Shown here: one piece after another, positions 1-6,374 of the stretch | Layout: the number at the start of each line of letters is the position of its first letter | How positions within the stretch are numbered: the stretch's first letter is position 1 | Assembly (NCBI GenBank): GCA_027451085.1 | Contig: DAIDKA010000161.1 | Coordinates: forward strand, 1 to 10,376 | Length of the DNA: 10,376 nucleotides | Reading direction: 5' to 3' | From: Gammaproteobacteria bacterium | Lineage (GTDB): Bacteria; Pseudomonadota; Gammaproteobacteria; Steroidobacterales; Steroidobacteraceae | The notes under the pieces: generated by a model | The model's database searches: none | What the model was told of the DNA's origin: nothing | The model's input: only the letters and a program-made list of their open reading frames with translations | Program-made: the position numbers and the translations under genes

Positions 1-2
1 CC

Positions 3-3000
3 GCGCTCGACACGGCGCGGCGCTATGCCCAGGTCTTCCCCGCGGCCTACACCGAGGACGTCGCGCCGGTGGACGCCCTGCCCGACATCGACCTGCTGGA
101 GCAGCTGGGCACACCGGACCGCAAGGGCGACACACAGACGCTGCGGCTGCGGCTGCATCGCCGGGCGCAGGAGCCTGACACGCGCATGCACTTCACGCTC
201 GTGCGGCCCGGCGCGCCACTGCCGGTGTCGGACCTGCTGCCGGTGCTGGAGAACTTCGGTCTGCGGCTGATCTGCGAGCGCCCCTACAGCCTGAACTGGC
301 CGACGCCCGGCGCAGCCTACATCCAGGACTTCGAGCTCGAGTCGCGCGACGGCGCAGCGATCGACGTTGCGGCCGTATCCGGCCGCCTGGCCGCGGGCTT
401 CACCGCCGTGTGGCGCGGCGAGGTGGAGAACGATGGTTTCAACCGCCTGCTGCTGACCACCGGCCTTACAGCGCGCGAAATCACGGTGCTGCGGGCCTGC
501 TGCCGCTGGCTGCTGCAGGCGGGCATCACCTACAGCCAGTCGTACATGGAGCGTGTGCTCCAGGCATACCCCGACGTGGCCCGCAACCTGTTCCGTCTGT
601 TTGCGAGGCAGACGGACCCGTCCCTGTCGCCACGCGCACGCGCCCGCACCCAGGCCATCGAAGCTGCCATCGCCCGCGGGCTCGATGCGGTCACCAGCCT
701 CGACGCCGACCGCATCCTGCGGGCCTTCCTGCACGTCGTGCGCGCCGTGCTGCGCACCAACTACTGGCAGCAGGACGGGCATGGCGCGCCGAAGGACCGC
801 CTGTCGATCAAGCTGGACTCCCGCTCCATCCCCGAGCTTCCCCTGCCGCGGCCGCAGTTCGAGGTCTTCGTCTGCAGTCCCGACGTCGAGGCGGTGCACC
901 TGCGCATGGCGCAGGTCGCCCGCGGCGGCATCCGCTGGTCCGATCGTCCCGAGGACTTCCGCACCGAAGTCCTGGGCCTGATGAAGGCGCAGAACGTCAA
1001 GAACACCGTCATCGTCCCCGCGGGAGCCAAGGGCGGCTTTGTCATCAAGCGCCCCACGGGACAGACGCCGCAGGCACGCCAGCAGGACGCCGTCGCCCGT
1101 TATCAATCGTTCATGCGCGGGCTGCTCGACATCACGGACAACATCATCGACGGCCATATCGCGCCACCGGCCGATGTCGTGCGCCGCGACGGCGACGACC
1201 CCTACCTGGTGGTGGCCGCCGACAAGGGTACGGCGTCGTTCTCCGACATCGCCAACGCCATTGCGGGCGAATACGGCTTCTGGCTGGGCGATGCCTTCGC
1301 CTCCGGCGGTTCGGCCGGCTACGACCACAAGAAGATGGGCATCACGGCGCGCGGCGCCTGGGAGTCGGTCAAGCGGCATTTCCGTGAACTCGGCATCGAC
1401 ACCCAGCGGCAGGATTTCACCGTGGCCGGCATCGGCGACATGTCCGGCGACGTGTTCGGCAATGGTCTGCTGCTCTCACCGCACATCAAGCTGGTGGCGG
1501 CCTTCAACCACCAGCACATCTTCCTCGACCCGGCCCCCGATACAAAACGCAGTTTCACCGAGCGCGAGCGGCTGTTTGCGCTGCCCCGCTCCTCGTGGGA
1601 GGACTATGACCGCGCGAAAATCTCGCGCGGCGGCGGCGTGTTCGCCCGCAGCGCGAAGTCCATCCCGCTGTCGCGCGAGGCGCAGGCGCTGCTGGGGGTT
1701 TCACAGGCCAGCCTCACACCCCAGGACCTGATCCGCGCCATCCTGGTCATGCCGGTGGACCTGCTGTGGAACGGCGGCATCGGCACCTATATCAAGGCCG
1801 CTGCCGAAAGCCACTCCGCCATCGGCGACCGCGCCAACGACGCTGTGCGCGTCAACGGCCGCGAGGTCCGCGCCCGGGTGATAGGCGAAGGCGGCAACCT
1901 CGGCGTGTCGCAGCTGGGGCGCATCGAGTACGCCCAGGCCGGGGGGCGGCTGAACACGGACTTCATCGACAATTCCGCGGGTGTGAACACCTCGGACATC
2001 GAGGTGAATCTCAAGATCCTGCTCAACCCGCTGCAGCGCAGCGGCAGGCTGCGCGGCAACGAACGCGAACGGCTGCTGGCGAAGATGACGCAGGACGTCG
2101 CCGCACTGGTCCTGCGCAACAACTACCTGCAGAGCCAGGCGCTGAGCACGGGCGCGCTGCGCGCCGTGGCGCGCCTGCCAGAGCACCGGCACCTGATCCG
2201 TCAGCTGGAACGCGCCGGGGAGCTGAACCGCGCGCTGGAGTTCCTGCCCGACGAGGAGGCACTCACCGCGCGCCAGCGTGCAGGCCAGGGCCTCACGCGT
2301 CCGGAGCTGGCGGTGCTGCTGTCATACGGCAAGATCTGGCTCAGCCACCATCTGCTCGAATCAGACGTGCCGGAGGACCCCTATCTCGCGGGTGAACTCA
2401 CCCGCTACTTCCCGCGGGCGGTCAGCGCACGCTTTGCCGCCGGGATCGCCAGGCACCGCCTGCGGCGCGAACTCATCGTGACCGCAACCACCAACAGCCT
2501 GGTGAACCGCATGGGTCCGGCGTTCGTGCTGGGGGTCCAGGAGGAAACCGGCGCCACCCCCGCGCGCATCACGCGCGCCTGGACCGCCGCGCGTGAGGTG
2601 TTCGACATGCGCGCGCTGTGGAGCGGGATCGAGGCACTGGACAACCAGGTCGCCGCGCAGGTGCAGTACGAAATGATGGACGCCAGTGCCGGCCTGCTGC
2701 GCCACGCGGCCTGCTCGCTGCTGGCGCGGCCGGAGGAGCTGTCGGTCGACGCTGCCGTCGGCCTGCTGCGCGCGGGCGTGCGCGAGCTGACCTTCGGCAT
2801 CGTGGGCTGCCTGGCGGGCGGCTGGCGTGAACGGCATGGGGCCATGCTCAAGCAGTACAGCGCAGCTGGCGTGCCATCGGCCATGGCGCAGCGCGTGGCG
2901 GTCCTGGATGCGCTGGATGCGGCTCTCGACATCGTCGAACTGGCCGCGGCCCGCCGCCTGCCCGTGACCGTCGCCGCCCACGCGTGGTTCGAGCTCGGCG

Positions 3001-3299
3001 CAAGCCTCGGTCTCGACTGGCTGCGTGACCGGGTGGAGGCCCTGCAGACCGACGGCAGCTGGCAGGCCGTCGCCCGCACGGAACTGCGCAACGCACTGCA
3101 GCGCACCCACCGTGCGCTGGTGGAAAAGGCACTGGGCCGCGGCGCCCGTGGCGGGGCCGGGGCACGCATCGCGGCCTGGCTCGCCGCCGGTGGAGCCCCC
3201 CTGGCCCGCTGGCGGCAGATGCTGGAGGACCTGCGCGCCGGCGGCGGCGACTTCGCCACGCTCACCGTGGGCGCCGAAGCCCTGCGCAAACTGGTGTAG
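3..3299 (+). CDS. NAD-dependent glutamate dehydrogenase, large (GdhB/180-kDa) type, 5' end outside window
   Basis: Catalyses NAD-linked oxidative deamination of L-glutamate to 2-oxoglutarate and ammonium in the cytoplasm, normally a catabolic role. The frame is open from base 3 to the TAG at 3297-3299 (1098 residues); the gene starts upstream. Family members are about 1600 residues, so roughly the C-terminal two thirds is present. Visible landmarks are the glutamate-binding region with GGIRWSDR near 925-948, the catalytic-lysine motif PAGAKGGF near 1017-1040, a Rossmann-type AGIGDMSGDVFGNG segment near 1426-1467, WNGGIGTYIK at 1767-1796, and GEGGNLGVSQLGRIEY near 1884-1931. A long helical C-terminal domain follows, as is usual for this family. 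No frameshift or internal stop is seen. It lies 62 bases before gpmA on the same strand, and no terminator is visible between them. The family call is very secure; the assignment as NAD- rather than NADP-specific rests on family membership. Confidence 0.96.
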   Translation, partial: ALDTARRYAQVFPAAYTEDVAPVDALPDIDLLEQLGTPDRKGDTQTLRLRLHRRAQEPDTRMHFTLVRPGAPLPVSDLLPVLENFGLRLICERPYSLNWPTPGAAYIQDFELESRDGAAIDVAAVSGRLAAGFTAVWRGEVENDGFNRLLLTTGLTAREITVLRACCRWLLQAGITYSQSYMERVLQAYPDVARNLFRLFARQTDPSLSPRARARTQAIEAAIARGLDAVTSLDADRILRAFLHVVRAVLRTNYWQQDGHGAPKDRLSIKLDSRSIPELPLPRPQFEVFVCSPDVEAVHLRMAQVARGGIRWSDRPEDFRTEVLGLMKAQNVKNTVIVPAGAKGGFVIKRPTGQTPQARQQDAVARYQSFMRGLLDITDNIIDGHIAPPADVVRRDGDDPYLVVAADKGTASFSDIANAIAGEYGFWLGDAFASGGSAGYDHKKMGITARGAWESVKRHFRELGIDTQRQDFTVAGIGDMSGDVFGNGLLLSPHIKLVAAFNHQHIFLDPAPDTKRSFTERERLFALPRSSWEDYDRAKISRGGGVFARSAKSIPLSREAQALLGVSQASLTPQDLIRAILVMPVDLLWNGGIGTYIKAAAESHSAIGDRANDAVRVNGREVRARVIGEGGNLGVSQLGRIEYAQAGGRLNTDFIDNSAGVNTSDIEVNLKILLNPLQRSGRLRGNERERLLAKMTQDVAALVLRNNYLQSQALSTGALRAVARLPEHRHLIRQLERAGELNRALEFLPDEEALTARQRAGQGLTRPELAVLLSYGKIWLSHHLLESDVPEDPYLAGELTRYFPRAVSARFAAGIARHRLRRELIVTATTNSLVNRMGPAFVLGVQEETGATPARITRAWTAAREVFDMRALWSGIEALDNQVAAQVQYEMMDASAGLLRHAACSLLARPEELSVDAAVGLLRAGVRELTFGIVGCLAGGWRERHGAMLKQYSAAGVPSAMAQRVAVLDALDAALDIVELAAARRLPVTVAAHAWFELGASLGLDWLRDRVEALQTDGSWQAVARTELRNALQRTHRALVEKALGRGARGGAGARIAAWLAAGGAPLARWRQMLEDLRAGGGDFATLTVGAEALRKLV

Positions 3300-3346
3300 T
3301 AAGCTTCGCGCCCGGACCGCCCCACCGGCCGGAACCCGACGCAGAC

Positions 3347-3352
3347 AGGAGA
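3347..3352 (+). promoter_or_regulatory. Ribosome binding site of gpmA
   Basis: AGGAGA ends 9 bases before the GTG at 3362. It supports that GTG as the start, giving an N-terminus MSGKLILVRHG of the length normal for the family. No ATG start fits as well. Confidence 0.75.
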
Positions 3353-3361
3353 ACACCGCAA

Positions 3362-4111
3362 GTGTCCGGAAAACTGATTCTCGTGCGCCACGGCCAGAGC
3401 ACCTGGAACGTGGAGAACCTCTTCACCGGCTGGCATGACGTGGATCTTTCGGAAGCTGGCCGTGCCGAGGCGCAAGGCGCCGGCCGGCAGCTTCTGAAGG
3501 AAGGCATCAAGGTCGATTGCGCCTTCACCTCCATGCTCAAGCGCGCCATCCGCACGCTGTGGTTCATCCTGGATGAAACCGACCGCATGTGGGTTCCGGT
3601 GGAACGCTCCTGGCGCCTCAACGAACGCCATTACGGTGCGCTGCAGGGCCTGAACAAGGCGCAGACGGTGGAGCAGCACGGTGAGGCGCAGGTGAAACTC
3701 TGGCGCCGCAGCTACGACATCCCGCCGCCGGCGCTCGACTGGAACGATGAGCGCCACCCGCGCTTCGATTCACGCTATGCCGGCGTGGACCCCCGGCTGC
3801 TGCCGGCTTCGGAGTCACTGAAGGACACCCTGGCGCGCGTGGAACCTTGCTGGCGCGACCGCATCGCCCCGGAGCTGCAGGCCGGCCATAACGTCCTGGT
3901 CACGGCGCACGGCAACAGCCTGCGCGCCATGATCAAGATGCTGGACAACGTCTCCGAAACCGACATCGTCGAGCTGAACATCCCCACCGGCGTACCACTG
4001 CTCTACGAGCTGGACCAGAAGCTCAAGCCCGTCTCGCACCGCTACCTGGGCGACCCCGCGGCCATCGCGGCCGCCGCCGAAGCAGTCCGCAGGCAGACTG
4101 AAAAGAAATGA
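3362..4111 (+). CDS. gpmA: 2,3-bisphosphoglycerate-dependent phosphoglycerate mutase
   Basis: Interconverts 3- and 2-phosphoglycerate in glycolysis and gluconeogenesis, through a phosphohistidine enzyme, in the cytoplasm. The 249-residue product is almost the same length as E. coli GpmA. It has the signature LVRHGQSTWN with the phosphorylated His10 (Arg9 and Gly11 beside it), NLFTGWHDVDLS at 19-30, the acid/base region NERHYG at 87-92 (Glu88), the paired arginines at 115-116, and the second active-site histidine in TAHGNS (His183). The start is GTG, chosen because AGGAGA lies 9 bases upstream and the N-terminus matches the family. The gene follows the glutamate dehydrogenase on the same strand and could be read from a shared transcript. 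Its TGA stop is only 4 bases from the stop of the convergent RraB-like gene. All expected catalytic residues are present. Confidence 0.97.
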   Translation: MSGKLILVRHGQSTWNVENLFTGWHDVDLSEAGRAEAQGAGRQLLKEGIKVDCAFTSMLKRAIRTLWFILDETDRMWVPVERSWRLNERHYGALQGLNKAQTVEQHGEAQVKLWRRSYDIPPPALDWNDERHPRFDSRYAGVDPRLLPASESLKDTLARVEPCWRDRIAPELQAGHNVLVTAHGNSLRAMIKMLDNVSETDIVELNIPTGVPLLYELDQKLKPVSHRYLGDPAAIAAAAEAVRRQTEKK

Positions 4112-4115
4112 TCCT

Positions 4116-4547
4116 TCAGTGGGTGGGATCGGTGCGCGCGACGGCGGCAGCTGACCAGCCATCGTAGGTGCCGCCGGAGGTCCTGGCTATTTCCTTGAAC
4201 TGCGCCGACAGCTCGCGCATGCCGGGCACCGACAGCCGCAACGCCTTGATGGCGTGCAGGCTGTACGGCTGCGCGCCCGGATTGGCCGGGGCCAGTCTCA
4301 GGTCCACGCGATAGCCGTCGGCCTCGAGCCTGGATTTGACTTCGAGTCCCGCCGCCTCGCTCGGCATGGCCATGAAGAAATCCACGTCGTGCGGCCTGAA
4401 CGGATCGGAACCCGATTTGCGCAGCCGGTCGATCTGGATTTCGTCCCAGTCCTTGACGTGCTGTTCACGCATCTTGCGGACGCCATAGTAGATGCGGCCA
4501 ATGGCCACCACGGCCCCGACGAACAGCAGCGTCAGGATCCAGCTCAC
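4116..4547 (-). CDS. Membrane-anchored RraB-domain protein (RNase E inhibitor-like)
   Basis: 143 residues. Residues 1-21 (MSWILTLLFVGAVVAIGRIYY) form a hydrophobic membrane segment, followed by a charged linker at 22-48. From about residue 50 to 135 the sequence resembles the RraB domain (regulator of ribonuclease activity B). Visible hallmarks are DVDFFMAMPSEAAGLEVKSRL, a middle GYRVDLRL strand and the closing GGTYDGW at 125-131. E. coli RraB is a soluble protein that binds RNase E and alters its cleavage profile. The membrane anchor here differs from that, so an RNase E role is inference only. The GTG start lies 7 bases after the ferredoxin stop and has no clear Shine-Dalgarno sequence, which suggests translational coupling with the ferredoxin gene. 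It ends 4 bases from the convergent gpmA stop. The domain call is fairly secure; the function is not. Confidence 0.8.
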   Translation of the reverse strand: MSWILTLLFVGAVVAIGRIYYGVRKMREQHVKDWDEIQIDRLRKSGSDPFRPHDVDFFMAMPSEAAGLEVKSRLEADGYRVDLRLAPANPGAQPYSLHAIKALRLSVPGMRELSAQFKEIARTSGGTYDGWSAAAVARTDPTH

Positions 4548-4554
4548 GGGCGGT

Positions 4555-4869
4555 CTACTCGTCTGCCGCGATGGTCAGGCGCAGGCCCGCCAGGCCCTCG
4601 GTGAACTCGAGCTGGCAGGACAGGCGGGAGTTCGACTCACGGTTACCAAGATCGGCCAGCAGCTCGCGCTCATCGGACATCGGCGCAGGCAGTTTTGCGA
4701 CCCACTCCGGGTCCACGTACACATGGCAGGTGGCGCAGGAGCACATGCCGCCGCAGATGGCCGCCACGCCATAATCCAGGTCGCGCAGGGTCTCCATGAC
4801 CTTGGCGCCGGCACGGCCGTCCACTTGGTGTTCCACTCCGTCCCGATCTACAACTCGCAGCAGGGGCAT
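4555..4869 (-). CDS. [2Fe-2S] ferredoxin, adrenodoxin/putidaredoxin type
   Basis: A 104-residue soluble electron carrier. The cluster ligands are Cys39, Cys45, Cys48 and Cys85, spaced C-x5-C-x2-C-x36-C, and the motif CGGMCSCATCHVYV is very close to the CGGSASCATCHVYV of putidaredoxin. Ferredoxins of this type pass single electrons from a NAD(P)H reductase to cytochrome P450s, Rieske-type oxygenases or, for the Isc type, Fe-S assembly. No partner reductase, P450 or isc gene is in the window, so the partner is unknown. An additional Cys43 sits inside the loop. The ATG start is supported by GGAG at 4878-4881, 8 bases upstream. The gene lies 45 bases after the kinase stop and 7 bases before the RraB-like start, so it pairs with the latter. 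Confidence 0.93.
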   Translation of the reverse strand: MPLLRVVDRDGVEHQVDGRAGAKVMETLRDLDYGVAAICGGMCSCATCHVYVDPEWVAKLPAPMSDERELLADLGNRESNSRLSCQLEFTEGLAGLRLTIAADE

Positions 4870-4906
4870 GAACTCAGCTCCGCAAACTCACATGGGGAAG
4901 CCTTGC

Positions 4907-4912
4907 ATTCTA
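4907..4912 (-). promoter_or_regulatory. Possible -10 element for the ferredoxin-RraB pair
   Basis: TAGAAT (5 of 6 to TATAAT) on the - strand in the 45-base gap between the kinase stop and the ferredoxin start. No convincing -35 is seen at the proper distance. It would give a short leader containing the GGAG at 4878-4881. This is a weak, sequence-only suggestion. Confidence 0.3.
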
Positions 4913-4914
4913 CC

Positions 4915-5769
4915 CTAGTTCTCCGGCAGAAGGCCGCCACGGCGCCGCAGCGCCTCCATGGCCTCGCGGTCGGCGTCCCGCATCCGGCCCGTCAGCTCGT
5001 ACCGCCGGTACCACAACCAGCTGACCAGGATGTATACCCAGGCGAGATCCATCAACTGGGCCGCTGGCACGCGGCCTAGGCCGGATTCCAGCAGCAGCAG
5101 CGGCAGGTGCGGCTGCGCCCCGGGGTAGTAGGCGAGCAGGCTGGCCAGGTCCGACAGCGGGTCCGCCACGGCGGCATATTCAAAGTCCAGCAACACCGGC
5201 TCCGGACCCACGAGATTGGTGTGGTTCATATCGTTGTGGATGATGCAGGGCGGCCTGCCAGCCGCCGCGACTTGCGCCAGGATTGCATGCGCCCGCTCCA
5301 GCAATGGCGCCAGTTGCGCCTCCGCGTCAGAAGCCGCGGCCGCAAGCCGCTGCGCGTGCGACGCCAGCAGCAATCCCAGATCCCAGCCGACCACCGCCGG
5401 CGGCGGCAGGGTGTGCAGCGTCCGCAGCTGCCGCGCCACCCGTCGCAGCGACTCCACCCGGGTCATGTCGCTCGCTGTCCAAAGCCGCCCGTCGATGAAT
5501 TCGGTGATCAGGAAGCGGCCGGCCGGATCCGCGGCGACGATGCCCGGCGCCAGCCCGGCGCTGGCGGCCACCGCATGCAGTTGCGCCTCCCGGCGCCGGT
5601 CCACGCCGGCCGGGTCCGCCCAGCCATCGTGCAGACGCACGACGAACACACCCTGGCGGGTCTCAACCCGCCAGGTGGAATTGGCAGTGCCTCCCAGGCG
5701 CACTGTGCCTGCCACCTCACCAGGCAGCTGCGCCAGGACCTCATCCCACAACGGCCCCTGCGGTGTCAT
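4915..5769 (-). CDS. Choline/aminoglycoside-type phosphotransferase, probable thiamine kinase (ThiK-like)
   Basis: A probable cytoplasmic ATP-dependent kinase that phosphorylates thiamine to thiamine monophosphate, the salvage step that traps imported vitamin. With the ATG at 5769 it is 284 residues. It shows a nucleotide-binding N-lobe (GGTANSTWRV at 26-35, VVRLHD at 43-48, the hinge-like LITEFIDGR at 87-95). The catalytic loop is HNDMNHTNLV at 178-187, with Asp180 as likely base and Asn185 as likely metal ligand, and the metal-binding motif is LLDFEYA at 193-199. These are the APH/choline kinase family signatures. The upstream in-frame ATG at 5814 would overlap the transporter by 49 bases. 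The ATG at 5769 shares ATGA with the transporter stop and is preferred. Thiamine as substrate is inferred from the TPP riboswitch and the transporter genes of the same operon; choline, ethanolamine or another small alcohol is the alternative. Confidence 0.8.
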   Translation of the reverse strand: MTPQGPLWDEVLAQLPGEVAGTVRLGGTANSTWRVETRQGVFVVRLHDGWADPAGVDRRREAQLHAVAASAGLAPGIVAADPAGRFLITEFIDGRLWTASDMTRVESLRRVARQLRTLHTLPPPAVVGWDLGLLLASHAQRLAAAASDAEAQLAPLLERAHAILAQVAAAGRPPCIIHNDMNHTNLVGPEPVLLDFEYAAVADPLSDLASLLAYYPGAQPHLPLLLLESGLGRVPAAQLMDLAWVYILVSWLWYRRYELTGRMRDADREAMEALRRRGGLLPEN

Positions 5770-6374
5770 GCCACCGCCGGCGGCGCGCCACTGCGCAGCC
5801 GCCATGACCGCCACCAGGACCGCTGTCCGACGACGATCACCCCCAGCGTGGCGAACGTCATGATCGAGACGAGGTACAGATGCTGCTCGAAGAACAGCCA
5901 GGCTTCCACAGCGTCGATCAGGAACCAGTACGCCCAGTTCTCAAGCTTGGCCCGCGCCACCAGCCAGGTGGTGAAGAGGCTGCCCCAGGTGGTCAGCGAA
6001 TCCAGCAGCGGCCAGGCCGCCTGGGTTTCCGCCGCCAGCATGCGCGCCGTCAGCAGGCTCGCCAGGATCACGCCCGCCACGCCCGCGGCGTGCCAGCGTA
6101 GCGGCAGCAGGGTCACCGGCGGGGTATGCGCCTGCTCCCCGGTCCAGCGCCACCAGCCATACACGGACACCACGACATAGTAGACATTCAGCCACGCCTG
6201 CATGGGCAGGCGCGCCTGCGCCGACAGCCAGATCATGATGGCCGAACTGAGACCACCGGCGACCCAGCACCAGCGTCCGCGGCGCACCGCCAGCACCAGG
6301 TAGGCCACGCCCAGCAGCACCGAAATCACCTCGGCCACCGACATGGCGCGCAGCGCCTGCAGCAGCATGTCCAT
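5766..6374 (-). CDS. pnuT: PnuC/PnuT-family inner-membrane transporter, probable thiamine transporter
   Basis: A 202-residue, strongly hydrophobic protein with about seven predicted membrane segments. It carries PnuC-family marks: N63 and Y65-Y66 followed by VYGWWRW at 71-77, ENWAYWFLIDAVEAW at 145-159, and a basic, tryptophan-rich C-terminus (QRSWWRSW, 184-191). PnuC transports nicotinamide riboside, while the PnuT subgroup is the thiamine member recognised through TPP riboswitch control. These carriers act as facilitators driven by intracellular phosphorylation of the substrate, which fits a kinase gene directly downstream. The substrate is inferred from the THI element ahead of the operon and not from specificity residues. 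The ATG at 6374 shares one base with the receptor stop (TGATG). A second ATG at 6368 is possible but less likely. The gene overlaps the kinase by 4 bases. No strong Shine-Dalgarno is seen, consistent with coupled translation. Confidence 0.87.
   Translation of the reverse strand: MDMLLQALRAMSVAEVISVLLGVAYLVLAVRRGRWCWVAGGLSSAIMIWLSAQARLPMQAWLNVYYVVVSVYGWWRWTGEQAHTPPVTLLPLRWHAAGVAGVILASLLTARMLAAETQAAWPLLDSLTTWGSLFTTWLVARAKLENWAYWFLIDAVEAWLFFEQHLYLVSIMTFATLGVIVVGQRSWWRSWRLRSGAPPAVA

Noticed and set aside
410..1387. Long open frames inside the glutamate dehydrogenase gene, on both strands (also 2361-3757 on the - strand)
   Set aside because: Arg/Pro/Ala/His-rich translations with no recognisable domain, typical shadows of a GC-rich coding gene; the dehydrogenase frame is continuous and well conserved.
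3300..3361. CCGG-rich segment between the dehydrogenase and gpmA as a terminator
   Set aside because: The CCGG repeats do not make a single stable stem and no T tract follows.
4097..4120. ACTGAA...TTCAGT inverted repeat across the gpmA/RraB-like convergent junction, a possible two-way terminator
   Set aside because: The stem is only 6 AT-containing pairs with a 12-base loop and no T tract on either side; too weak to call.
5770..5814. Upstream ATG start at 5814 for the kinase, adding 15 residues
   Set aside because: It would overlap the transporter by 49 bases, and the added residues look like read-through of its codons; the ATGA junction at 5769 gives a normal kinase N-terminus.
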